Below, piece by piece: positions 18,477 to 27,286 of a stretch of 64,000 bases of DNA (its first letter is position 1; each line of letters opens with the position of its first letter). The stretch covers positions 1 through 64,000 of the forward strand of contig MNRS01000013.1 of assembly GCA_001916065.1 (NCBI GenBank), read 5' to 3'. The notes below the pieces were generated by a model that searched no databases, had not been told where the DNA came from, and saw nothing but the letters and a program-made list of their open reading frames with translations. The position numbers and the translations under genes were made by a program. Source of the DNA: Clostridium sp. 28_17. GTDB lineage: Bacteria; Bacillota; Clostridia; TANB77; CAG-508.

Positions 18477-19742
18477 TTAAATATATTCAATTGGAACATA
18501 ATAATTATCGTCATCAATTGGCATTATATTTTCCATCATGCACAAAACAATTCCATTACCAACAGTACAACCAAATTTTTTAACAACATCAAAATTCTTA
18601 ATTGCTGCTTTTCCTGGATTAGCCGATTTTTTAATCTCAACAGGATAAACTGTATTATCATTAAAAATTAATAAATCAATTTCTTTTTGATTAGTATCTC
18701 TATAGTAATACAATCTACTTCTGGGGTCAATTCCGTTATTTGTAAAAGATTTAATAATCTCAGAAACTATATATGTTTCAAATATTGCACCATTATATGC
18801 ACTCTTTTCAAGAGTTTCTGCACTTAAATATCCTGTTAAATAACAAGCAAGACCAGTATCCATAAAATAAATCTTTGGTTTTTTTACTGCTTTTTTTATA
18901 TTATTATTAGAATATGATTGTAGCATATACACAAGATGCGTATTTTTTAATACTGATATCCATTCATCTATAGTTTTACTATCAACTCCAATATCTCTAG
19001 ATATTTCATAAGCATTAAATTCTTGTGATGTTCTTGCTGCAACTGATGTTATAAATTTTACAAATTTTGCTTCATCTTTAATATTTATAAGTTCTCTAAT
19101 ATCTCTTTCTAGATATGTCCTTATATATGTTTCAAAAAACTGCTCTCTATTTCTACCATTTACAGAATTCACCTCTGGAAAACTACCATTTATAATTCTT
19201 TCAAATATGCTTAATGTTGATAGATTCTTTAGTTTTTCTTTTTTCTTTAGTAACTTAATATCTGGAACAAATATATCCTCTTTTTCGTTATTTAATTCTC
19301 TAGTTGAAAATCCAAATAAATCTAATATACCTATCCTTCCAGCAAGACTTTCACTTACATTTTTCATCGTTTGAAAAACTTGTGAGCCTGTCAAATAGTA
19401 CATTGTTCCAACTTCTTTACCATCTCCGAACATTTCATTTTCTCTTGCTTTATCTACTTTTATTTTTATATATGATAATAATTCTGGTACATATTGAAAT
19501 TCGTCTATTATTATTGGCGTTTCATATGTCCTTAAAAATAATTCTGGATCTTCGCGTGCCTGAGTACGCAACAATACATTATCAAATGAAATATAATTGA
19601 TTTTCTTTTTTGATGTTGCTTTTAAATGATTTAATAGTGTTGTTTTTCCTACTTGACGTGGTCCTGCTATCATTATTACTGGACATTTGTCAATCAAAAA
19701 ATTTAAGCTTTTTTCTATCGTTCTTGTTTTATATTTTTCCAT
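18477..19742 (-). CDS. AAA ATPase with DUF4143 domain
   Basis: About 421 residues. Walker A is GPRQVGKTTLLNHL (about residue 30) and Walker B is PIIIDEFQYVPEL. The DUF4143 C-terminal domain includes YISFDN..., the DIRELINIKDEAKFVKF helix and RLYYYRDTNQKEIDLLI...VEIKKSANP, which looks like a PD-(D/E)xK nuclease-like core. These widespread accessory ATPases have unknown function; toxin- or mobile-element-linked roles have been proposed. The start at 19742 follows AGAGGTG. Confidence 0.88.
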   Translation of the reverse strand: MEKYKTRTIEKSLNFLIDKCPVIMIAGPRQVGKTTLLNHLKATSKKKINYISFDNVLLRTQAREDPELFLRTYETPIIIDEFQYVPELLSYIKIKVDKARENEMFGDGKEVGTMYYLTGSQVFQTMKNVSESLAGRIGILDLFGFSTRELNNEKEDIFVPDIKLLKKKEKLKNLSTLSIFERIINGSFPEVNSVNGRNREQFFETYIRTYLERDIRELINIKDEAKFVKFITSVAARTSQEFNAYEISRDIGVDSKTIDEWISVLKNTHLVYMLQSYSNNNIKKAVKKPKIYFMDTGLACYLTGYLSAETLEKSAYNGAIFETYIVSEIIKSFTNNGIDPRSRLYYYRDTNQKEIDLLIFNDNTVYPVEIKKSANPGKAAIKNFDVVKKFGCTVGNGIVLCMMENIMPIDDDNYYVPIEYI

Positions 19743-19846
19743 TATAATCACCTCTTTAATATATTATACTACTATTTGATAAAAAAATCCAGATATTTTT
19801 AGAATACAACTCCAAAAATATCTATTTTTAGTTTGAATTTCAAAAA

Positions 19847-19876
19847 AAGAACCCAAAGTTCAAACTCTGAGTTCTT
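19847..19876 (-). terminator. Terminator of the coiled-coil protein gene
   Basis: On the minus strand an AAGAAC...GTTCTT stem with an inner AGTTTGAACTTT part is followed by seven T residues, eleven bases after the stop codon. A second palindrome, AGATATTTTT/AAAAATATCT, lies at 19792-19825. Confidence 0.75.
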
Positions 19877-19886
19877 ATATACTATA

Positions 19887-20810
19887 TTAATAATTTTCTC
19901 CTCTACCTTCTGGTAATGCAGGATATTGTAAAACAACTTTAATTTTCATTGCATATCTAATTGCTCTAACAACTTTACTATTTTTAATTCTTTGCCATAA
20001 AGATGGTTTCTTCTCAAAAGTAGTTTCTTGAACATATTGTTCTTGTGATTGTTGTTCTTCCACAACTTGCTCTACATTTTGTACTTTTTGTACATTTTGT
20101 ACTTCTTGTACCTTTTGAACCCTCTTAGACTTTTGTGTAGAAACCTCTTGTTGTTCCTCAACATTTTCTACTTTTACAGGTTCTTCAACTGGTGTAGGAA
20201 TTGTTTTTAATGCATCTGCAACTTCTATTCCAATGTAACTTAATGCTTTTGATCTATCCTCAATTCTTTCCATATCAATTTCAATATGTAAATTTGATTC
20301 TAGATTATTTACTCTTGCATTTAACAATTTCATAGCATCCATATAATTTTGTGATGTTTTTGTTTTGCATTTTCCTAGTATATTTAAAGTATCTATAATA
20401 TCTTCAGAAAAGTCTTGTTCTGCTGCTTTTATACTATCTTTCCATCCTTCTTCTTTGTTGTCAACATCTTCTATAATTTCTTTTAATTGTCCTGCTAAAG
20501 CAATATTTTGCTCTCTTTGTCTAATCAATTCTTCAATTCTTTTTGTATTTTCTTCGAATTGATTTGTAGCAAACTCAACTAATCCATAAGCGGCTTTATA
20601 TACACTGCTAGGAAAGTTTTTCTTTTTAGGATATTCAATTAAATATGTTTTTATTGATTCTATTAAATCTTTGAAATATGTGTCCTCATCCAATTGAACA
20701 ATTTGCTTCTTGCTCTTAGGATTTATCATTTTTTGGACTTTTTCTATATTTGATAAGATTTTTTCTTCCGTGATTACCATTCTCACGTTTACTATGCCTG
20801 ATTTTGACAT
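19887..20810 (-). CDS. Unknown coiled-coil protein with a Gln/Val-rich repeat
   Basis: About 307 residues, not recognised. A helical region (20-200) is followed by a low-complexity hinge (about 215-265) made of repeated KVQ(E/N)VQ and EEQQ units, visible in the DNA as short tandem repeats near 20060-20115. A basic C-terminal tail (WQRIKNSKVVRAIRYAMKIK) ends in LPEGRGENY. No signal peptide. The start at 20810 follows GGAGG nine bases away. It is monocistronic, with terminators on both sides. Confidence 0.7.
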   Translation of the reverse strand: MSKSGIVNVRMVITEEKILSNIEKVQKMINPKSKKQIVQLDEDTYFKDLIESIKTYLIEYPKKKNFPSSVYKAAYGLVEFATNQFEENTKRIEELIRQREQNIALAGQLKEIIEDVDNKEEGWKDSIKAAEQDFSEDIIDTLNILGKCKTKTSQNYMDAMKLLNARVNNLESNLHIEIDMERIEDRSKALSYIGIEVADALKTIPTPVEEPVKVENVEEQQEVSTQKSKRVQKVQEVQNVQKVQNVEQVVEEQQSQEQYVQETTFEKKPSLWQRIKNSKVVRAIRYAMKIKVVLQYPALPEGRGENY

Positions 20811-20884
20811 TGTAAACAACCTCCTTTATCTTACGCTTTATTGCTTTTACTGTTTCTTTTATAATTATACAATATAAAACAAAA

Positions 20885-20905
20885 AACTACAATAGAATTG
20901 CAGTT
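20885..20905. terminator. Bidirectional terminator between tetR-like gene and coiled-coil gene
   Basis: Stem AACTACAA/TTGCAGTT with T-tracts on both strands. It would end the TetR-family transcript before the downstream gene. Confidence 0.6.
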
Positions 20906-20993
20906 TTTTTAGTTTACATTTTGGTTACAGAAATATTACATTTTTGTTACATTTTTATTTTTAGGGATTAAAGCCTCGTATTTCAATTTCATT

Positions 20994-21563
20994 TTATTTT
21001 GCTTTAAGTCCTTCTACTAATGTTTTTTCAAACTCTTTGTATGTTTTTATTATATCAATTTCATTTCCGTTTTTCATTTTATATACTAATGTTGAAGCAA
21101 TTAATGCATAAATTTCTGATGCTATTACTTTTGGGTCCCCCTGCTTTATTTCGCATTTTTTCATTCCTTCTGCTACAATTTTTTCGATTTTTCCAATATA
21201 TTCAAAAACGTGTTGTTGGCACATTTTGTTTCTTGCTTCTTTTCCATAAAATTGACTTAGTAATATTGTTATAAAATCTTCATATTTATTTACTATTTTT
21301 ATTTCTATTAATACTATTGCTTTTATTTTATCTATATAGTTATCTAATTTTTCTGTTTTTATATCGATACTGTTTTGTAATAGTTTTATTCCTTCTTCTA
21401 TTAAGAAGTTAAATATTTCTTCTTTGCTTGAAAAATGATAGTATAGTGTTCCTTTTGCAACTCCTACTGTTGCTGTTATTTCTTCTATGCTTGTTGCATC
21501 ATATCCCTTTTCTGCAAATAGTTTCATTGATGTTTCAAATATTTTTCTTTTTGTTTTATTCAT
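20994..21563 (-). CDS. TetR/AcrR family transcriptional regulator
   Basis: A 189-residue repressor. The N-terminal helix-turn-helix is canonical: KIFETSMKLFAEKGYDATSIEEITATVGVAKGTLYYHFSSKEEIFNF. The C-terminal ligand/dimer domain is divergent. The start at 21563 follows AAGAAGGAA; an upstream GTG is too close to that site. No obvious target gene is adjacent, so regulon and ligand are unknown. A degenerate GGGATT-type repeat (20963-20990) lies just after the stop. Confidence 0.88.
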   Translation of the reverse strand: MNKTKRKIFETSMKLFAEKGYDATSIEEITATVGVAKGTLYYHFSSKEEIFNFLIEEGIKLLQNSIDIKTEKLDNYIDKIKAIVLIEIKIVNKYEDFITILLSQFYGKEARNKMCQQHVFEYIGKIEKIVAEGMKKCEIKQGDPKVIASEIYALIASTLVYKMKNGNEIDIIKTYKEFEKTLVEGLKAK

Positions 21564-21823
21564 ATTTATCACATTCCTTCTTTAAGATGTAAACAATTTT
21601 CCCTCATCTTTTCGTTTTTTATTATATATTTTTTAATGAAATATTGCAATATTTTTGAAGAAATTTGAATACTTGGTCAAAAGGTTTTGTATACATATAA
21701 ATTTCAAAATTATGTTATACATGAAAAAAAGTAGCACTTTTTTGTACTACTTAATTTTTTGTGGTAACAAACACAAGGCCTGTCACCACGCTTTTCTTTT
21801 ATTTTATGTATTCTACAATGCTA

Positions 21824-22924
21824 CTATTTGATACTAAATCCATCTCCAGACTCTTGAAGTTGGACACTAGATTTTAGACAAACTAGCGGACGAAAACCAT
21901 AGTCATTACCGGTATAGTTAGAGTAGGCACTGCTAACATCGCCGCTGTAGTTCACAAGCACTACAAGGTCAGTATTATAAGCAGAGGGGCTGGCCACCCA
22001 CATACCACGTGCTCCTTTTGACTCTGGTAATACATATAAACTATCTCTTATACTTAACATGCCAGGATAATAAGTCTTCCAATTTGCTCCATTATCTTTA
22101 CTTATTTTATATCCTTCGTGTCCTGTATCATTTACTGCTTCCGCTTTATATTGAACGTTGTGTTTTTGACTATAAGATTTCATTAGCATTTCAATTGTTG
22201 GTCCACCTATTACATAATCTGCTTTTTCATTTTTGTCTTTAAATGTACTCCATGCAGTTGTATCTAGCATATATGCTACTGCTTTCATATTAGGATTAAC
22301 AGTTGAATTTTCAACACCTGTATATTGTTTATCTATAAAGAATGATTTATTTAATTTTTTTATTGTATCTGTTGTTATTCTCGCTGCTCCTGTTGGATAA
22401 GCATTCAATATATTATCCAATGATGCAGCCTTTGGGGAAGTTTCTGTCTTTACAGGTGCACTTCCTACTGATTGTCCTGCTTCATTTGTTCCCTTTGGTA
22501 GTTTTGCAAGATCTACATAGTCATCTGCTATTAAATAAATATTATTAGTATCTGCATAGAATATTTTCCACCCTGTCACTCCATTTGCAGATGTATAATT
22601 TACTGATTTTCCGTAGTAATTATTTGCCTTTTCTGTATCTGTTGCACTTGCTATTGTATTTGCATTTATTCCACTTTCTTGACCTCCACCTCCATTATTT
22701 TGTCCTGGTAAATATGCATTTATTTCACTCTCATATTCATCTAATTTTGTATTTTGGTCTAATGCAGCCTCGTCAGCTTTTTGTTTTGCATCTTTTGCTT
22801 TTCCAAATATTCCAGTATTTGTCAATGCAGATATTGATATTCCTGCCAATATCAAAAGTATAATTATAGTTATAACCAACGCCACAAGTGTTATACCTTT
22901 TGAACTTTTAAATGTATTTTTCAT
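21824..22924 (-). CDS. Type IV pilin-like surface protein with C-terminal lectin-like (GFRPLV) domain
   Basis: A 366-residue protein. The N-terminus SSKGITLVALVITIIILLILAGI is a class III prepilin signal with the cleavage Gly. The usual Glu at +5 is Ala, and a single helix follows, then a charged coiled coil (KAKDAKQKADEAALDQNT) and a Gly-rich linker (GQNNGGGG). The C-terminal domain ends ARGMWVASPSAYN...YGFRPLVCLKSSV, the style of C-type-lectin/sulfatase-modifying-fold domains repeated in many gut Clostridia. The last 180 bp are far more GC-rich than the rest. No pilus assembly genes are nearby. Role (adhesin or pseudopilin) is inference. Confidence 0.75.
   Translation of the reverse strand: MKNTFKSSKGITLVALVITIIILLILAGISISALTNTGIFGKAKDAKQKADEAALDQNTKLDEYESEINAYLPGQNNGGGGQESGINANTIASATDTEKANNYYGKSVNYTSANGVTGWKIFYADTNNIYLIADDYVDLAKLPKGTNEAGQSVGSAPVKTETSPKAASLDNILNAYPTGAARITTDTIKKLNKSFFIDKQYTGVENSTVNPNMKAVAYMLDTTAWSTFKDKNEKADYVIGGPTIEMLMKSYSQKHNVQYKAEAVNDTGHEGYKISKDNGANWKTYYPGMLSIRDSLYVLPESKGARGMWVASPSAYNTDLVVLVNYSGDVSSAYSNYTGNDYGFRPLVCLKSSVQLQESGDGFSIK
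21841..22020 (-). other. GC-rich 3' cassette inside the pilin-like gene
   Basis: Hand count over 21841-22020 gives 84 G or C in 180 bases (47%). The next 60 bases upstream in the gene give 19 of 60 (32%), and the window overall is near 27%. The segment encodes the ligand-face part of the lectin-like domain and is rich in Asn, Tyr, Ser, Asp and Thr codons. The border near 22015 is sharp. It may be a recombined or hypervariable cassette. Confidence 0.6.
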
Positions 22925-23049
22925 TTGAATTCCTCCCTTTTTTATTTTTTCTTTATTTTTATATAAAATTTATAAACTACATCTTAAAATTTTATTGTGG
23001 AACTAAAATTTCTGTATTTTATAAAACATTAAAAACATTTTTGCAACAC

Positions 23050-23109
23050 AAATAGATAGCAACACTTATAACTACATTTTAGGTGCAGTTATAGTGTCCC
23101 TATCTATTT
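23050..23109. terminator. Long two-part hairpin after the 24-residue peptide gene
   Basis: Outer arms AAATAGATAG/CTATCTATTT (10 bp) and inner arms ACACTTATAACT/AGTTATAGTGT (one bulge) form a long stem. It includes the stop codon of the small minus-strand gene. It probably ends that transcript, although the T-tract is weak. Confidence 0.5.
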
Positions 23110-23182
23110 ATGTTTTATTTATATTAATTATTTTATTTAAATCACCTGTGTATACTCCCTCAAGGGTTCTAACGTTTTGCAT
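23108..23182 (-). CDS. Possible 24-residue peptide or leader ORF
   Basis: A short ORF starting MQNVRTLEGVYTGD and ending INKT. An AAGGAG site lies eight bases before the ATG, and a good sigma-A-like promoter lies 38 bp upstream. A large hairpin begins at the stop codon. The peptide has no signal or membrane helix. It is encoded upstream of the pilin-like gene on the same strand, so it may be an independent small gene or a leader. Expression is unproven. Confidence 0.4.
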   Translation of the reverse strand: MQNVRTLEGVYTGDLNKIININKT

Positions 23183-23219
23183 TTTTAACGCTCCTTTTCT
23201 TTTGTTTTTTCATATGCCA

Positions 23220-23248
23220 ATATTAGCATAAAAAATAATAAAAATCAA
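23220..23248 (-). promoter_or_regulatory. Sigma-A-like promoter of the 24-residue peptide ORF
   Basis: TTGATT and TAATAT separated by 17 bp on the minus strand, followed about 20 bp later by AAAGGAG. Confidence 0.5.
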
Positions 23249-23330
23249 CTTTTTTATATTAAATTTTTGTTACAAATCTTTACAAATTTCAACAACTAAT
23301 ATACAATAACAATATAAATTAAAATTTTCA

Positions 23331-23374
23331 GTAAATTTGTTCATACGCAAAAAATCATGAAATAAATTTTCTGT
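23331..23374. repeat. Dispersed repeat family 2, copy B
   Basis: Near-copy of 7046-7089 with the same GTAAATTTGTTC beginning and ATGAAATAAATTTTCTGT end. It lies directly before the Lon-like gene, so an ATG at 23378 inside its border is unlikely to be the real start. Confidence 0.55.
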
Positions 23375-23416
23375 AAAATGGACACAATAAAAGAAAAAAT
23401 TTTTGGAGGAAAACTA

Positions 23417-25804
23417 ATGAAAAACAAAAACGAATTAAATTTTAAAGATTTAAAAATGACATGTAATTCAAACATATTCAACTTTGAAACCACACAAGAA
23501 TTAAAAGATATAACAACAGGAATCGGTCAAGAACGCGGCATTAAAGCACTTGAATTCGGTCTACAAGTAGATGTAAAAGGATATAACCTATATATAGAAG
23601 GACCAAGTGGCGTTGGAAAAACAATGTACACAAAAAACTATCTAAATAAAATATCAAAAAAACAAAAAACACCTAATGACTGGTGCTACATCTACAATTT
23701 TGACAACCCAAACGAACCAATTGCAGTTTCACTTCCTGCAGGTCAAGGAAAAGAATTCAAAAATGCAATGGATGGTTTCATTTTAGAAGTAAAAAAAGAT
23801 ATCAAAAAAACATTTAATGCAAACGATTTTGAAAAAGAAAAAGCACTACTTAAACAAGAATTTGAAGAAAAACGTTCTAGCATTTTAGACAAATTAAATG
23901 TAGATGCATCAAAACATAATTTTCAAGTCAAATCTTCTCAAAACGGTATTTATATGATGCCAATTGTAAACGGAAAAGCCATTGACGAAGAAGAATTTGA
24001 CAAACTAGATGACGAAATAAAACAAGTATATGAAGAAAAATCTTCAATTGTTCAAGCACAAATTATGGACGCAATTGAACAAATTAAAATTATAGAAAGA
24101 CAATCAGATAAAAAAATATCTGAATGGCAATCAAATATTGCCCTACTTACAATTAATGTTCACATTAATTACTTAAAATCACAATTCAAGAGAAATAAAA
24201 AAATAACAAAATTTTTAAATGATGTTAAACAAGATGTTCTAAAAAATGTTTCATATTTTGTTGACGAAGACAAAGAAAAAGAAAAACAACAACAAATGAA
24301 TCCTGCCCAAAGAAAACAAGACCCATCTTTAAATTACAGAGTAAACCTATTTGTTGATAACTCTAACACAGAAGGTGCACCTGTTATAATGGATTCAAAC
24401 TACTCTTATCATAACATTTTCGGTACACTTGAATACGAAAATTACTATGGTTCATTAAAAACAGACCATACAATGTTAAAACCAGGTCTTTTACAACAAG
24501 CAAATGGTGGTTACATCATTTTCCAAGCAAAAGATTTATTACAAAATAATTTCTGCTATGAAGCATTGAAAAAGGCATTAAGAGTTAAAGAAATAAGTAT
24601 AGAAAATACAACAGACCAACGCGCATCTATGGTAATGGTTTCTTTAAAACCTGAACCTATTCCATTAGACTTAAAAGTTATTTTAATTGGAAACTCTACC
24701 ATTTATCAAACACTTTTGGCAATGGACTCAGATTTTAGAAAATTGTTTAAAATAAAAGTTGAATTTGAAGATGATGCACCTTTAAATAATGAAAATGCAA
24801 ATAAATTAGCTCAAATAATTCACGGTTTCTGCGAAGCCGAACAACTTCCACACCTTGATAAAGGTGCTATGGCAAGATTAATTGAATATGCATCAAAACT
24901 TGCCGGAAGTCATAAAAAATTATCTACAAGATTTGATGATTTAATAAAAGTTGCCGGTGAGGCCGCAACATGGGCTAAAATGTCAAAGTCAAAAGTTGTA
25001 ACTGCAGAATTTGTTGATAAGGCTTTAGCAGAAAGAATTGAAAGAGTTAAAAAGTTTGATACAAAATATATGGAAATGATAAAAGACCATTCTTTATTAA
25101 TTGATACAACTGGTTTTGAGGTTGGAACTATAAATGGTTTAACAATTTTAACAATTGGTGATTACTCTTTTGGTAAACCTGCAAAAATAACAGTTAACAC
25201 ATATACTGGTAAAAATGGAATTGTAAATATAGAAAGAGAAGTTGAACTTTCTGGTTCTACTCACTCTAAGGGTGTTCTAATTTTATCTGGATATTTGGGC
25301 GAAATGTTTGCACAAGATATTCCTTTGTGCTTAACTGCAAGTATTTGTTTTGAACAATTGTATAATGGTGTTGATGGTGATAGTGCTTCTAGTACTGAAC
25401 TTTATGGTTTGCTTTCTAGTCTTTCTGGAATACCTATAAATCAAGCCATTGCCGTTACAGGTTCAGTTAATCAAAAAGGTCAAATCCAACCAATTGGTGG
25501 TGTTAATGAAAAAATTGAAGGTTATTTTCAAATCTGCAAAATGCGTGGTTTGACTGGTGAACATGGTGTTATGATTCCTGTTCAAAATGTTGATAATTTG
25601 CAACTTTCTGATGAAATTGTTTCTGCTGTTAAAGATGGTTTGTTCCATGTTTATGCGGTTTCTACAATTGAGGAGGGTATTGAGGTTTTGACTGGTGTTC
25701 CTGCTGGTAAGAAGGATAAAAATGGTCATTTTCCTGCTGGTACTGTTAATTATCTTGTTTATGAGAAACTTAAAAAGTATGCAAAAATTGATATGAATAA
25801 ATAG
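23417..25804 (+). CDS. Lon-like ATP-dependent protease (AAA_32/LonB-type)
   Basis: A 795-residue AAA+ protease of the COG1067 type. Walker A GPSGVGKT is near residue 70, followed by a long coiled-coil insertion (about 130-300). An AAA lid comes next, then a C-terminal Lon protease domain. The catalytic Ser lies in GVDGDSASSTELYGLLS, and the Lys of the Ser-Lys dyad is in PIGGVNEKIEGYF. There is no LON substrate domain at the N-terminus, unlike classical LonA. The start at 23417 follows GGAGG; the in-frame ATG at 23378 has no ribosome binding site. It probably degrades misfolded or regulatory proteins. Confidence 0.92.
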   Translation: MKNKNELNFKDLKMTCNSNIFNFETTQELKDITTGIGQERGIKALEFGLQVDVKGYNLYIEGPSGVGKTMYTKNYLNKISKKQKTPNDWCYIYNFDNPNEPIAVSLPAGQGKEFKNAMDGFILEVKKDIKKTFNANDFEKEKALLKQEFEEKRSSILDKLNVDASKHNFQVKSSQNGIYMMPIVNGKAIDEEEFDKLDDEIKQVYEEKSSIVQAQIMDAIEQIKIIERQSDKKISEWQSNIALLTINVHINYLKSQFKRNKKITKFLNDVKQDVLKNVSYFVDEDKEKEKQQQMNPAQRKQDPSLNYRVNLFVDNSNTEGAPVIMDSNYSYHNIFGTLEYENYYGSLKTDHTMLKPGLLQQANGGYIIFQAKDLLQNNFCYEALKKALRVKEISIENTTDQRASMVMVSLKPEPIPLDLKVILIGNSTIYQTLLAMDSDFRKLFKIKVEFEDDAPLNNENANKLAQIIHGFCEAEQLPHLDKGAMARLIEYASKLAGSHKKLSTRFDDLIKVAGEAATWAKMSKSKVVTAEFVDKALAERIERVKKFDTKYMEMIKDHSLLIDTTGFEVGTINGLTILTIGDYSFGKPAKITVNTYTGKNGIVNIEREVELSGSTHSKGVLILSGYLGEMFAQDIPLCLTASICFEQLYNGVDGDSASSTELYGLLSSLSGIPINQAIAVTGSVNQKGQIQPIGGVNEKIEGYFQICKMRGLTGEHGVMIPVQNVDNLQLSDEIVSAVKDGLFHVYAVSTIEEGIEVLTGVPAGKKDKNGHFPAGTVNYLVYEKLKKYAKIDMNK

Positions 25805-25812
25805 ATCCATAT

Positions 25813-25840
25813 AAAAAGCAGTTCCAATGGAACTGCTTTT
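25813..25840. terminator. Bidirectional terminator after the Lon-like gene
   Basis: AAAAGCAGTTCC and GGAACTGCTTTT form a 12-bp stem with an AAT-type loop, between convergent genes. Confidence 0.85.
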
Positions 25841-25845
25841 GACTG

Positions 25846-26595
25846 TTAAAACTTCTCATACTCTAACACATTGTTTTTTTTACACCATTCTCTAAAGTTT
25901 TGCCGTTCTCCTTCTCTAAATTCATCCTGTGAATATTCATCATAATTCCACTGCTTATAGATTTTAAACTTGTACAACTTTAGAAAGTCTTCATATTTTT
26001 CAGATTGACGCATATTACTATCATAAATATAACCATTCCTTAAAATAATAGCATGCGCATAATATTTATGTCCCTCTTCAAATGGTTCTTCTACTGCTCC
26101 CCATATAAGTAAAGAATCTTTTATAATTCTTGCAATTTTCAAAGAATAGTAATGGCAGCAATGATTACAATTATCAGATAATAAGTCTTTATATAACCAC
26201 ATATCCTGTTTTTTTATTTTTTTCCATTCTCTAAGCCCCAATGCCTTTCCGGTTATACTGACATATTTTCTTATAAAATCTACAATTTGATTCGTTCTTA
26301 TTTGCGCTGGCGTCTTACACCCCATTACACAAAAATAAATCTGTCTGCTCACCTCTCTAGTTTCTAATATAAATATTATCATTCCTACATTCAAAAGAAG
26401 TAGCGCATAAATTCTAGTTTTAATAAAAATAAGCCCAATAATTCCCACTATCTCTAAAATAATTGCGCAAATTCTCCTCCGTAATGAAATCAAAATGAAT
26501 AATCCACAATCCCATTTGTATAACTTATAAAACAATTCTGGTTCATCAGTGTGAATTTTATTGCCATAGCAATAACGCGTTAAAAATTTTAACAT
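25846..26595 (-). CDS. Unknown membrane protein with Cys/His/Asp motif resembling a cysteine peptidase
   Basis: A 249-residue protein, not recognised. Two hydrophobic helices (about 30-80) are followed by a soluble domain. In that domain SDNCNHCCHYYSLKIARII could hold a nucleophile cysteine, KYYAHAIILRNGYIYDSN supplies His and Asp in the order and spacing of transglutaminase/papain-like triads, and a charged C-terminus ends the protein. Two CxxC-like pairs could instead bind metal. It has a better-than-average share of Arg, Trp and Cys compared with its neighbours. Isolated gene, convergent with the Lon-like gene. Confidence 0.6.
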   Translation of the reverse strand: MLKFLTRYCYGNKIHTDEPELFYKLYKWDCGLFILISLRRRICAIILEIVGIIGLIFIKTRIYALLLLNVGMIIFILETREVSRQIYFCVMGCKTPAQIRTNQIVDFIRKYVSITGKALGLREWKKIKKQDMWLYKDLLSDNCNHCCHYYSLKIARIIKDSLLIWGAVEEPFEEGHKYYAHAIILRNGYIYDSNMRQSEKYEDFLKLYKFKIYKQWNYDEYSQDEFREGERQNFREWCKKNNVLEYEKF

Positions 26596-26819
26596 AAATT
26601 TGTTCCTCCTCTAAATAATTATTTTGGAATTTTTATATAATTTGCACTTGGCAAAAAACAATGTATCATCTATATTATACCATTATTTACATAATTTTGC
26701 AATTTTTACTTTCATTTTGTAAAATTTAAAATTAAAACACGTTTTGATTTTTTTGACTCATACTATATTTATATAACGCAAAAAATGCTAAAATTTCTAA
26801 TTTGTTTTGCATTTTTTTA

Positions 26820-27218
26820 CTAGAAAATATTTATCAAACTCAATGTAGTTTTATTTTTAATATGTTCCAACACATACACACTAGCCTCAAGTTGAGCCAT
26901 AGAATCCCCATACTCCTCCATATCCAAATAACCATTAAGACTTGCCAAATTAGTTTCAATTTTTTCTAACTCATCATGTTCAATATAAATAGCAAGTTTT
27001 TTATGTCTTTCGTTCCAATCATCTCTAATCTCTTTGATTTGTTCTTTTAATTTATCTTTATTTATGTCCTCTTCATTCTCTTTTTCCATTTCTTTTCCAA
27101 TTTCAGATAAACTCTGTGTAGCTATTTCAATTGATTTGTTTGTATATTTTGTAGTAAAAATATCTCCCGCAATTATTACTACAACAATAATTACAGAAAT
27201 AACTAATTCCTTCGTCAT
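26820..27218 (-). CDS. DUF4363 family protein
   Basis: A 132-residue protein with an N-terminal hydrophobic signal or anchor (ELVISVIIVVVIIAGDIFTT) and an all-helical extracytoplasmic domain containing IRDDWNERHKKLAIYIEHDELEKIETNLASL and MAQLEASVYVLEHI, the DUF4363 hallmark. The family usually sits next to YetF/DUF421 genes, as here. The start at 27218 follows AAAGGAG. Function is unknown; the pair is thought to be spore-related. Confidence 0.85.
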   Translation of the reverse strand: MTKELVISVIIVVVIIAGDIFTTKYTNKSIEIATQSLSEIGKEMEKENEEDINKDKLKEQIKEIRDDWNERHKKLAIYIEHDELEKIETNLASLNGYLDMEEYGDSMAQLEASVYVLEHIKNKTTLSLINIF

Positions 27219-27286
27219 GCACATATCTCCTTTTAATTACATAAAAATCATATAACATTTGTTTATTATACATTATGCTCTTCGCT

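Noticed and set aside
21573..21823. Diversity-generating retroelement machinery beside the pilin-like gene
   Set aside because: No reverse transcriptase, accessory gene or template repeat is visible here or elsewhere in the window, so a DGR is only a hypothesis to test genome-wide.
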